From JAGLTA01 sp034660735 (GTDB taxonomy: Bacteria; Patescibacteriota; Patescibacteriia; JAACEG01): 6,805 nt of DNA. The position numbers were made by a program, and so were the translations under genes. The stretch lies in NCBI GenBank assembly GCA_034660735.1, contig JAYEJQ010000075.1, forward strand, positions 1-6,805, read 5' to 3'. The notes below the pieces were generated by a model. The model did not search any database, was not told the origin of the DNA, and worked only from the letters and a program-made list of their open reading frames with translations. Positions 1-6,174 of this stretch are shown here, in pieces; position 1 is the stretch's first letter; each line of letters opens with the position of its first letter.

Positions 1-1466
1 GCGTCTTTGCCTAAAATAATCAGAAAATCCGCTGAACTTTTAATTGGGTTTGTTAAATTGATTTTGCTGTTTGCGATCGGCTGTGAAAGCAGCCAATTAG
101 GAATATTAAAATTCACTTCCGCGTTAAGTTTGTTTTTTAGGAATTTCAGTTCTTTCTGCCTTCGTCCGCGGGAAAGATCGTAAATAATCGTTTTTTTATA
201 ATTTTGATTTTGGGAATTCGCTATTTTATCTATTATAAAATTATCCTGCTTTAACATTTTAGCAACACGCGAAGCCATACCAGTAATTTTAGTCCCATTC
301 TGCACTTCTATGGTCGCTTTGGTTATATTATCATTTGCCGACATTCCCGCTACCGCGCCTTCGTTAAACATATTTTTAGCTAAAATTTTTAGAGAAGTGA
401 AATCGTTATTTTTAGGGAGGAGTGCGTAAGAGCCGTTAATATTTGTTGAGTAGAGAATTCCGTTGTTTCCATTACTTAAAATCACATTTCTTATTTTTTC
501 AGTTTTTATTTTTTTCGCGATATTACTTAAGCTTATTATTTCCCAAGCTTTTAAGTCTGTGATAATATGCGTGTCTAAATCAGACAAAACCGCTCCTATT
601 TTTTTGGGATTAAGCCAAAAGCGATAACTTAAAATTTTTTCTTTAGCCGCAAGCAAAACTTTTTGCTGTCGTTCCGAACGCGCGAAATCAGAATTTTCAC
701 CATTGCTTCCATGCCGCGAACGGGCATATTTTAGCGCGCGATTTCCGTTCATAACCTCCCATCCTTTAATAAAACTCACTGGTTCGTATCCGAAATTATT
801 GTCAGGGTATTGCCTGTCAACAAAAGATTTTTCAATATAAATTTTTAAGCCGCCTAAATCGTCTACGATATTTTTAAATCCATCAAAATCAACCCTCATA
901 TAATAATGGATCGGCAGATCAAAAATTTTTTCTACTGTTTCAACAGCCAAAGCAGTCCCATACCCTGTTTTTTTAGATTCTCCGAAAGCGTTAGCATGAT
1001 TGATTTTATGCCAGCCGCTTCCCTCTATCGGCACATAAAGATCTCGCGGAACAGACATAAGCGCTACCTTTTCAGTTGACGGCTGAATGCTGGCGATAAT
1101 AAGAGTGTCGGTTAAATACGGCCCGCTATGTCCTTTTCCGCCCATCCCTAAAAGAAGAATATTTATTCTGTCTTCCGATTCGCCGCTAAGTTTTTTATTT
1201 TCGCCTCCGGTAATATTTTTAAAAGTGATTAAATTTTTAATCCCTTGTCCTATGTTATTCACAATGCCGCCGTTCTGATCAGGCAGCCCTGATTTATTGT
1301 TTTTATATGAAGAAAAAATTCGCCAACTGAAAGTGCTGAAAGAAAACAGCAATATTATAAAAAAATATATTGAAAATTTTAAAAATTTTGATTTTTTTGC
1401 TGGATAATATATTCCGTTAATATAATACCCATTTTTCATAGATTGTAAAAAGTCAATTTTTCGCAT
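1..1466 (-). CDS. LCP family (LytR-CpsA-Psr) wall-polymer transferase, 3' end outside window
   Basis: The minus strand is open from ATG at 1466 to the window edge (488 whole codons), so the stop is missing. Residues 1-27 are a short cytosolic part, about 28-48 a single membrane helix, and about 100-275 the LCP domain. Visible family marks are LLLGMGG followed by TDT (D120), SVPRDLYV (R141, D142), the KINHANAFG stretch, FDGFKNIVDDLGG, LKYARSRH (R248) and DFARSERQQ (R263, R266). Residues about 383-488 look like LytR_C: IEVQNGTKITGMASRVA, then a late FLIILGKD, which normally lies close to the end, so few codons should be lost. LCP enzymes move glycopolymers from lipid carriers onto peptidoglycan or protein on the outer face of the membrane; the polymer here is unknown. 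Older annotation calls such genes transcriptional regulators, which is misleading. No Shine-Dalgarno is seen, and M10 (1439) is an alternative start. It is divergent from lepB. Confidence 0.93.
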   Translation of the reverse strand, partial: MRKIDFLQSMKNGYYINGIYYPAKKSKFLKFSIYFFIILLFSFSTFSWRIFSSYKNNKSGLPDQNGGIVNNIGQGIKNLITFKNITGGENKKLSGESEDRINILLLGMGGKGHSGPYLTDTLIIASIQPSTEKVALMSVPRDLYVPIEGSGWHKINHANAFGESKKTGYGTALAVETVEKIFDLPIHYYMRVDFDGFKNIVDDLGGLKIYIEKSFVDRQYPDNNFGYEPVSFIKGWEVMNGNRALKYARSRHGSNGENSDFARSERQQKVLLAAKEKILSYRFWLNPKKIGAVLSDLDTHIITDLKAWEIISLSNIAKKIKTEKIRNVILSNGNNGILYSTNINGSYALLPKNNDFTSLKILAKNMFNEGAVAGMSANDNITKATIEVQNGTKITGMASRVAKMLKQDNFIIDKIANSQNQNYKKTIIYDLSRGRRQKELKFLKNKLNAEVNFNIPNWLLSQPIANSKINLTNPIKSSADFLIILGKD

Positions 1467-1477
1467 TTGATTATTTT

Positions 1478-1506
1478 TTGATTTTATGCTTATATTAAAA
1501 TATACT
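1478..1506 (+). promoter_or_regulatory. Predicted sigma70-type promoter of lepB
   Basis: TTGATT at 1478-1483 and TATACT at 1501-1506 are separated by exactly 17 bp. The -10 matches the consensus at five of six positions and the -35 at four of six. The ATG of lepB starts 18 nt after the -10 box, so the expected transcript has a leader of only about 10-12 nt, too short for a normal Shine-Dalgarno. The background is very AT-rich, so chance matches are possible, but the spacing and position support it. Confidence 0.55.
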
Positions 1507-1524
1507 ACTTAATAATTAAAAATT

Positions 1525-2100
1525 ATGCAAATAATAAAGAATAAAAATGTTAGGCGGATCGTCCGCGTAATTGTTGAAAATGTTAAGATACTGCTCGTTT
1601 CTTTGGCGATTATTATTCCTGTCCGATATTTTTTAATTCAGCCATTTTATGTGAAAGGCGCGTCAATGGAGCCGAATTTTCATAATCGCGAATATTTAAT
1701 AGTTAATGAAATAGGATACCGTTTTGATAATCCAAAACGCGGAGATGTAATCGTGTTTAAATATCCTCTTGACAAAAAGCAATATTTTATTAAAAGAGTT
1801 ATCGGACTTCCGAACGAAAGAATTGTTATTGACAACAGTGCCATAACCGTGTATAATCAAAATTTAAGCGATGACGGAATTAAATTAGATGAAAGATATC
1901 TTGATATAAACGAGAAGACAACAGGCGATATAGATATTACATTAAAAGATGATGAATATTTTGTGCTTGGAGATAACAGAATGCATAGTTTGGATTCTCG
2001 CGTTTTTGGGGTATTGCATGAAGATTTGATTGTCGGCAAGGCATGGTTTCGCGGCTGGCCGTTTGAACAATTCGGGTTTTTAGAGGATTTTGAGTATTGA
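1525..2100 (+). CDS. lepB: Signal peptidase I
   Basis: This 191-residue membrane protease cleaves signal peptides from proteins exported by Sec or Tat. A membrane helix at about residues 20-38 follows a basic N-terminus (KNKNVRR, inside-positive). The catalytic serine is S47 in VKGASMEPNF (box B), and the general base is K90 in YFIKRVIGLPNE (box D). Box E is GDNRMHSLDSRVFG at 149-162. All the core S26A motifs are present, so the enzyme should be active. The length suits a short bacterial SPase I with one N-terminal anchor. The start is set by the first ATG in frame after a promoter; no Shine-Dalgarno precedes it. The stop is TGA; reading it through would add only seven codons before a TAA. 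The likely client in this window is the secreted 513-residue protein, which has an SPase I-type site. Confidence 0.96.
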   Translation: MQIIKNKNVRRIVRVIVENVKILLVSLAIIIPVRYFLIQPFYVKGASMEPNFHNREYLIVNEIGYRFDNPKRGDVIVFKYPLDKKQYFIKRVIGLPNERIVIDNSAITVYNQNLSDDGIKLDERYLDINEKTTGDIDITLKDDEYFVLGDNRMHSLDSRVFGVLHEDLIVGKAWFRGWPFEQFGFLEDFEY

Positions 2101-2232
2101 TCAAGAAGCAGGAATTAAGAAGTAAGAGTTAAGAATATTTATAGCAGAAGAGCACGGTAAAATTGTTATGGTTCTTTGGGGGAGATTGTAATGAGATAAA
2201 ATTAAAAATAATAATTATTAACCATAAAAATT

Positions 2233-2580
2233 ATGTCACAAAAAGAATTTAGAGATCCATCTTGGGATATTGCACAAGAACAACAAGAATCTAGTGCAGA
2301 AAGAGAGATTAACGAGTATGTAGAACAAATGCAGGAAGCACTTGGTGGTTTACTTGTAGATAAAGCTAGATCCGAAATAACTTTAAGAGAGGCTTTTAAA
2401 GACAGCTTAATATTAAATAGATGTTTTGATAATGTTATCGCAGATATTGAAGGAAATCTTGATTTAGATGTAACTCAAGGCGTGGTGGATAAGTTTATTT
2501 CTAAATATGATTTAGATGCTAAAAAATTTTCAATTTATCAATTGCAAGAATTAATTGCTAAAACCGATCAAAAAAATTAG
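2233..2580 (+). CDS. Hypothetical acidic protein, 115 residues
   Basis: I do not recognise this protein. It is acidic, largely of helix-forming composition, with no signal peptide or membrane segment, so it is probably cytosolic. Residues 14-36 are rich in E and Q (AQEQQESSAEREINEYVEQ) and could be an amphipathic helix; residues 66-100 alternate D, L and K (IEGNLDLDVTQGVVDKFISKYDLD). One cysteine (C64) is present, and no metal or catalytic motif is evident. Its codons differ from its neighbours: all eight alanines are GCA or GCT and all five arginines AGA, whereas hisS uses GCG or GCC for 13 of 22 alanines. It lies between lepB and hisS with 132 bp before and 86 bp after, in the same direction. 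The start ATG is preceded by AAAAATT, as at lepB and the 513-residue gene, which favours it being a genuine gene. It may be a lineage-specific or transferred gene. Confidence 0.75.
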   Translation: MSQKEFRDPSWDIAQEQQESSAEREINEYVEQMQEALGGLLVDKARSEITLREAFKDSLILNRCFDNVIADIEGNLDLDVTQGVVDKFISKYDLDAKKFSIYQLQELIAKTDQKN

Positions 2581-2584
2581 AACA

Positions 2585-2598
2585 CGACGAAATCGTCG
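2585..2598 (+). other. Small inverted repeat after the 115-residue gene
   Basis: CGACGAAATCGTCG is a perfect inverted repeat able to form a 5-bp GC-rich stem with a 4-nt AAAT loop, starting 4 nt after the stop codon. It stands out in AT-rich surroundings. There is no T-run behind it, so it is not a standard intrinsic terminator; it might stabilise the 3' end or be a protein-binding site. Its role is uncertain. Confidence 0.35.
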
Positions 2599-2614
2599 CA
2601 GTCTCTATCTGAAA

Positions 2615-2648
2615 TTGTGACGGTGCAAAAGAATTCATAATTTATAAT
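2615..2648 (+). promoter_or_regulatory. Possible promoter of hisS
   Basis: A perfect TATAAT lies at 2643-2648, and its end is 18 nt before the hisS ATG, the same distance as at lepB. The -35 is unclear: TTGTGA at 2615-2620 is 22 bp away, too far for TATAAT, but it is 15 bp from an overlapping CATAAT at 2636-2641. The -10 is credible and the rest is weak. If used, the leader would be only about 10-12 nt. Confidence 0.35.
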
Positions 2649-2666
2649 TCTTAAATTTTAAATTTT

Positions 2667-3995
2667 ATGGGGCGAAGACCTAAAAATAAGACAATCATTA
2701 AAAAGAGGGGGAAAGTAAAACCGCCTCAGCTTTTGCGCGGGATGAAAGATATTATTCCGCAAGAGCAGGATTATTGGAATTTCGTAAGAGATGCCGCGCG
2801 AAAAATAGCGCAGGAATACGGCTTTAAAAGAATAGAAACTCCGATTTTAGAAAATTCAACTTTATTTGTCCGCGCTACAGGGAAGCATACTGATATTGTG
2901 GAGAAAGAGATGTTTTCTTTCACGGATCAAGGAGGTGAGAAAGTTTGCTTAAAACCAGAAGCAACGCCTGGAATTGTTAGGGCATATATTGAACATGGGA
3001 TGCTAAATCTTCCACAACCCGTGAAACTTTATACGATATCTCCGCTTTTTCGGCGTGAAAGACCGCAGTCTGGTAGGACAAGGCAGCATCACCAGTTTGA
3101 TTTGGAAATTATAGGCGATAAAAATTCAGTTATAGAAGGACAGTTATTATTGATAGCGTATAAATTTTATAAGGAAATTGGGATTAATATCAAAATTAAA
3201 ATAAATAGTTTGGGTTGCGTTGAATGCTCTCCGCGATATAAAGAAAATTTAGTCTCTTATCTAAAAGGGAAGAGGACAAAATTATGTCCTGATTGCAAAA
3301 AGCGGCTTGCTAAAAATCCGCTGCGAATTTTAGATTGTAAAGAAGAAAAATGTAAAGCTATATCAGCGGAAGCGCCGCAAATAGTGGATTGGTTATGCGA
3401 GAATTGCAAAGATCATTTTACGAAAGTTTTAGAATATGCTGATGATTTGTCTATTCCTTATGAATTAGATCCTTGCTTAGTTAGGGGACTTGATTATTAC
3501 ACAAAAACAGTTTTTGAAATTTTTCCTGAACATTCAGAACACAGTAATAGAAGACAGAATGCTTTAGGCGGAGGAGGTAGATATGATGATTTAATATATG
3601 ATTTTGGCGGAAAAGATACGCCTGCTTGCGGAATGGGACTTGGTATTGAAAGAGCGATTGTTCAATTAAAGGAGAATAGAATTGAAATAAATAAAAAACA
3701 GGATTTTGAAATTTTTGTCGCCCAACTTGGAGAAAAGGCGCGCGTGAAAGCGTTGGAACTTTTTGAAAATTTAAGGCAGATCGGAATAAAAACAGCTGAA
3801 AATTTTTCCAAAGGAAGCCTAAGAAGCCAATTAGAATTAGCGAATAAGTTGGGAGTTAAAGCGACTTTAATAATTGGGCAAAAAGAAGTTTTAGATAAAA
3901 CTATTTTGGTTCGCGATATGGAAAGCGGAATTCAGGAAGAGGTAGATTTTTCCAAAGCCATCTCGGAAGTTAAAAAAATATTAAAGAAAAAATAA
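2667..3995 (+). CDS. hisS: Histidine--tRNA ligase
   Basis: This class II synthetase of 442 residues charges tRNA-His with histidine using ATP. Residues 21-30 (QLLRGMKDII) begin the catalytic core. Motif 2 is FRRERPQSGRTRQHHQFD at 128-145. The histidine signature LVRGLDYYTKTVFEI is at 271-285, and motif 3 ACGMGLGIERAI at 320-331. Between them is an insertion domain with four cysteine pairs (C184/C187, C207/C210, C224/C229, C244/C247), as in many bacterial HisRS; these suggest metal binding, though that is inference. Residues 346-442 form the anticodon-binding domain. The first 20 residues are a lysine- and arginine-rich tail ahead of the usual start. Starting at M26 would lose the conserved LLRG, so 2667 is preferred even though no Shine-Dalgarno precedes it. 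It is followed 32 bp later by rpsU, probably in the same transcript. Confidence 0.97.
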   Translation: MGRRPKNKTIIKKRGKVKPPQLLRGMKDIIPQEQDYWNFVRDAARKIAQEYGFKRIETPILENSTLFVRATGKHTDIVEKEMFSFTDQGGEKVCLKPEATPGIVRAYIEHGMLNLPQPVKLYTISPLFRRERPQSGRTRQHHQFDLEIIGDKNSVIEGQLLLIAYKFYKEIGINIKIKINSLGCVECSPRYKENLVSYLKGKRTKLCPDCKKRLAKNPLRILDCKEEKCKAISAEAPQIVDWLCENCKDHFTKVLEYADDLSIPYELDPCLVRGLDYYTKTVFEIFPEHSEHSNRRQNALGGGGRYDDLIYDFGGKDTPACGMGLGIERAIVQLKENRIEINKKQDFEIFVAQLGEKARVKALELFENLRQIGIKTAENFSKGSLRSQLELANKLGVKATLIIGQKEVLDKTILVRDMESGIQEEVDFSKAISEVKKILKKK

Positions 3996-4011
3996 ATTAT
4001 GTTTATATTAG

Positions 4012-4018
4012 AAAGGAG
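4012..4018 (+). promoter_or_regulatory. Strong Shine-Dalgarno sequence of rpsU
   Basis: AAAGGAG lies 9 nt before a GTG start at 4028. It decides the start: the overlapping ATG at 4026 is in another frame and meets TAA after four codons, so only GTG gives bS21. This is the only convincing Shine-Dalgarno in front of any gene of the window. Confidence 0.85.
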
Positions 4019-4027
4019 CGTGTTAAT

Positions 4028-4282
4028 GTGCCAAAAGTAAAAAGAAAGCCGGGAGAAACATTTGAAGCGTATTTTCGGCGTTTTACAAAAACTATCCAAC
4101 AGAGCGGAAGATTGATTCAATCACGAAAAGTTAAGTATTTAAGCAAAGATAAAAGTAAATTAGAACAAAGAAAATCAGCCTTGATGAAAAAAGATATTTG
4201 CGGGAAAAAGGATTATTTGCTTAAGATAGGAAAGATAACCGAAGAAGAGCGGAATTATGGAAAATTTAAAAGAAAAAAATAA
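4028..4282 (+). CDS. rpsU: Small ribosomal subunit protein bS21
   Basis: This basic 84-residue protein binds the 30S platform near the 3' end of 16S rRNA, where mRNA meets the anti-Shine-Dalgarno. The family core is residues 1-52: VKRKPGETFEAYFRRFTKTI, then GRLIQSRKVKYLSKDKSKLEQRKSAL, matching the usual E-x-F-E-x-x-x-R-R-F pattern and the basic second helix. Residues 53-84 are an extra tail (about 30 residues) containing LLKIGKITEEERNYGKFKRKK; typical bS21 has about 58-71 residues. The start codon is GTG with a strong Shine-Dalgarno 9 nt away. It sits 32 bp after hisS and 8 bp before a terminator, so it closes the hisS-rpsU transcript. The lone strong Shine-Dalgarno may mean special translational control. 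Confidence 0.92.
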   Translation: MPKVKRKPGETFEAYFRRFTKTIQQSGRLIQSRKVKYLSKDKSKLEQRKSALMKKDICGKKDYLLKIGKITEEERNYGKFKRKK

Positions 4283-4290
4283 AGAAAAAT

Positions 4291-4330
4291 AAAAAAGTTT
4301 AGCCATTTTTAAAAAGGTTAAACTTTTTTA
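4291..4330 (+). terminator. Rho-independent terminator after rpsU
   Basis: A 14-bp stem pairs 4291-4304 (six A, then GTTTAGCC) with 4316-4329 (GGTTAAAC, then six T), with one G-U wobble and an 11-nt loop. The 3' arm runs into TTTTTTATTTAT. The stem is also A-rich on its 5' side and could work in the opposite direction. It starts 8 nt after the rpsU stop and separates that transcript from the promoter at 4345. Confidence 0.85.
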
Positions 4331-4344
4331 TTTATGTAAAAGCA

Positions 4345-4372
4345 TTGACAAAATATTAAATTTTGTTATAAT
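4345..4372 (+). promoter_or_regulatory. Consensus promoter of the 513-residue secreted protein
   Basis: TTGACA at 4345-4350 and TATAAT at 4367-4372 are both perfect matches, 16 bp apart, with a TGT extended -10 element at 4364-4366. This is the strongest promoter in the window. It lies just behind the rpsU terminator and 35 nt ahead of the ATG at 4408, giving a leader of about 28 nt with no Shine-Dalgarno next to the start. High constitutive transcription is inferred. Confidence 0.85.
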
Positions 4373-4407
4373 TTAAGGTTAATTTTAAATTAAGATTATA
4401 AAAAATT

Positions 4408-5949
4408 ATGACAATTAAAATAAAAAACTTTATCGCAATTTTTGTAATTTTTGTTTTTGCTTTGGCAATAACTCAAAACGTCTGCGCTAGTGAATCAGCC
4501 CAAGTTAAAGTAATTATAAGGGATAGTTATGGAAGGCTTTTGAAAAATACAAAATTTGAAATTTTTCATCAAGTTTGTGATGCGAACGGGAAACGCATTT
4601 TAGGGAAACGTGTAATAAGCGGCAATTCTGGAAAAACAGGAGAAAAATCGTTTAAGATGGATGTCCAACCTTTTATAGATAATGGACAAAGAAACAGATT
4701 TGCGTTTAAAATTTATTCACCTACTAGCAAAAAGACACCATTCTATTTTTGGGATATTATAATTTCAAATAATCGTTCCTATACAAAAGCTTTTAGATTA
4801 AGTTCCGTGAAAGTTATTTTTCGCGGCGTAGATCAAGATATTTTAAAGAATAAAAAGTTCACTATTTATTCGCGAAATATTGAATTAAATGAATGCGCTT
4901 GCGATAAAGAAAAAATATTATCGCTTTCAACAGGATCTGAGGGATGCAGCATAATTCATCTACCAGAAGGAAGGTATACTGTTGAAATTCCAACAACAAA
5001 AAAAATGTATATTAGCAAGGATTTTTATATTACTTCTGAGAAAAGAAGAATTTTTGATTACAGTATAAGCAATTCAACGATTGTTTTTCGCGACAGCGAT
5101 GATGAATTGTTTATAAAAAAGAAATTTGAAATTTATAAACAATCATCAGATATAGACTATAATTTTATATTGGGAGAAAAAGTAGGCTCTTATGATACTG
5201 GGGTTAAAGGGAATAAAAATATTATTTTATCGCCGGGAGTATACGCGATTAAATTTTCTGGAAACGTTAAACAGTCGTATTATTTAAATAATCAAGAAAT
5301 TATAGAATCCGAGTCAAAATTTATTGAATATAGATTAAGTTCTTTAAAAATCGGTTTTATAAATAAAAGCGAAAATAAAAAATTCAATAAAATTAGGACG
5401 ACGATTTATAGTCAAAAATTAGATAATAACAACCAAAAAATATTAGGGAAAAAGATATATAGTTTTGTTATTACGAGCGGCGATTTTAAAAATTTATATT
5501 TGCCAGCAGGACAGTATGCTTTATTGACTGGAAAAGACAAATTTTTTAACATCAATATTTACGATAATAGATCAAGCGAATTGAGTTTTGTTAAATTGAT
5601 AGACAGATACAGTTATAAATTTTCAGATCCTATTCAAATTGAAAAAGCCAAATCCGCGAAAAAGTTTCAGCAATTTTATGGAAAAGAGAGGTTGAGTGAT
5701 TTAAGAGAAGAGAGAAGGCGAGCGATAATATTAAAACAGGAGTTAGAGCTGATTTTAGGAAAAAACAGAATCGGGGTTGCGGCTCAGGATTGGCATATTT
5801 TAGTGAATTCTTTTATCTACGGCGGATATTCCGCCAGCGAAATTGCTGATACGATTAGAAGCGGACCGCTCGCGGTTCATCCGACAATCCCAGCTGTCAG
5901 TTGGAGAAAGTCAAACGATTATAAAAAGTACTTGCGAAGGGCTAAATAA
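4408..5949 (+). CDS. Secreted four-repeat beta-rich protein with distinct C-terminal module
   Basis: I do not recognise the family of this 513-residue protein. Residues 1-27 are a signal peptide: KIK, a hydrophobic core (IAIFVIFVFALAI) and VCA before SES, a good SPase I site after A27. Four related units of about 90 residues follow (see repeat entry), with FEIY-like strands, ILGKK and LPxGxY turns, resembling prealbumin-like or Cna-B surface domains; that likeness is by eye. A charged stretch at 410-450 (KAKSAKKFQQ, LREERRRAIILKQELELIL) is probably helical. Residues 455-513 form a differently composed end with DWHILVNSFIYGGYSASEIADTIRSGP and VHPTIPAVSW. No LPXTG motif, C-terminal membrane helix or lipobox is seen, so it is likely released or held non-covalently at the surface. 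It is transcribed alone between a consensus promoter and two terminators. Binding or adhesion is only a guess. Confidence 0.88.
   Translation: MTIKIKNFIAIFVIFVFALAITQNVCASESAQVKVIIRDSYGRLLKNTKFEIFHQVCDANGKRILGKRVISGNSGKTGEKSFKMDVQPFIDNGQRNRFAFKIYSPTSKKTPFYFWDIIISNNRSYTKAFRLSSVKVIFRGVDQDILKNKKFTIYSRNIELNECACDKEKILSLSTGSEGCSIIHLPEGRYTVEIPTTKKMYISKDFYITSEKRRIFDYSISNSTIVFRDSDDELFIKKKFEIYKQSSDIDYNFILGEKVGSYDTGVKGNKNIILSPGVYAIKFSGNVKQSYYLNNQEIIESESKFIEYRLSSLKIGFINKSENKKFNKIRTTIYSQKLDNNNQKILGKKIYSFVITSGDFKNLYLPAGQYALLTGKDKFFNINIYDNRSSELSFVKLIDRYSYKFSDPIQIEKAKSAKKFQQFYGKERLSDLREERRRAIILKQELELILGKNRIGVAAQDWHILVNSFIYGGYSASEIADTIRSGPLAVHPTIPAVSWRKSNDYKKYLRRAK
4501..5601 (+). repeat. Four degenerate protein repeats of about 90 residues
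   Basis: Unit 1 covers residues about 32-130 (nt 4501-4797), unit 2 131-220 (4798-5067), unit 3 221-310 (5068-5337) and unit 4 311-398 (5338-5601). Aligned marks are a first strand (VKVIIRD, VKVIFRG, TIVFRDS, LKIGFIN), an inner strand (FEIF, FTIY, FEIY, TTIY at 50, 151, 240, 331), ILGKR, ILGEK or ILGKK in units 1, 3 and 4, and LPEGRY, LSPGVY, LPAGQY in units 2-4. Unit 1 lacks the last turn and is about 10 residues longer. The repeats have diverged strongly, so the duplication is old; no near-identical DNA remains. Confidence 0.75.
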
Positions 5950-5976
5950 TTTAAGAAAAAAATAAAGTATATTTTT

Positions 5977-6009
5977 AAAAAGGCGCGCAATCGCCTTTTT
6001 GCTTTTTCG
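5977..6009 (+). terminator. Rho-independent terminator after the secreted protein gene
   Basis: A perfect 9-bp stem pairs AAAAAGGCG (5977-5985) with CGCCTTTTT (5992-6000) around a CGCAAT loop. A T-rich tail (GCTTTTTCGCG) follows, with another T-run just downstream. It lies 27 nt after the stop codon. The symmetric A and T arms would allow it to work in both directions. Confidence 0.85.
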
Positions 6010-6050
6010 CGTTTTTTGGTGTATAATAATATTATCCAATTATTTCACTC

Positions 6051-6076
6051 AAATTCATAGATTAAATTCATAGATT
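6051..6076 (+). repeat. 13-bp tandem repeat, two copies
   Basis: AAATTCATAGATT occurs at 6051-6063 and again directly at 6064-6076, followed by AAATT of a partial third copy. It is 98 bp upstream of the ATPase start and just upstream of a candidate promoter, so it could be an operator or simple slippage. Confidence 0.8.
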
Positions 6077-6080
6077 AAAT

Positions 6081-6107
6081 TTGATAAAAATCGCTAAAAA
6101 ATATAAT
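6081..6107 (+). promoter_or_regulatory. Possible promoter of the DUF4143-type ATPase
   Basis: TTGATA at 6081-6086 and TATAAT at 6102-6107 are 15 bp apart, a short spacer; reading the -10 as TAATAT at 6104-6109 gives 17 bp. The leader would be about 60 nt. A competing TATAAT at 6022-6027 has TTGCTT 17 bp upstream, inside the terminator tail. Either is plausible in this AT-rich spacer. Confidence 0.35.
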
Positions 6108-6174
6108 ATAAAGTATGTAGTTAATAATCACAGATTTTATATAAAAATTTGCAGTTAGGTTAAATTTTTAAAAA

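Noticed and set aside
1087..1278. Plus-strand open frame of 63 codons
   Set aside because: It lies inside the LCP gene on the opposite strand, which has clear family motifs; the translation is low-complexity and start context is absent.
1857..2039. Minus-strand open frame of 60 codons
   Set aside because: It is antisense to the box E region of lepB and shows no recognisable motif.
2175..2202. Promoter for the 115-residue gene (TTTGGG, 16 bp, TAAAAT)
   Set aside because: The -35 is poor and TAAAAT is common by chance in this AT-rich spacer; not strong enough to list.
2101..2232. Hidden gene or RNA in the lepB to 115-residue gene spacer
   Set aside because: Only imperfect TTAAGA-type repeats and a seven-codon frame are present; no stable structure or family motif was seen.
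3216..3414. Cysteine pairs in HisRS as a novel metal domain
   Set aside because: Similar cysteine pairs in the insertion region are common in bacterial HisRS, so it is not new.
3932..4120. Minus-strand open frame of 62 codons
   Set aside because: It runs antisense across the hisS end and rpsU start, both well-supported genes.
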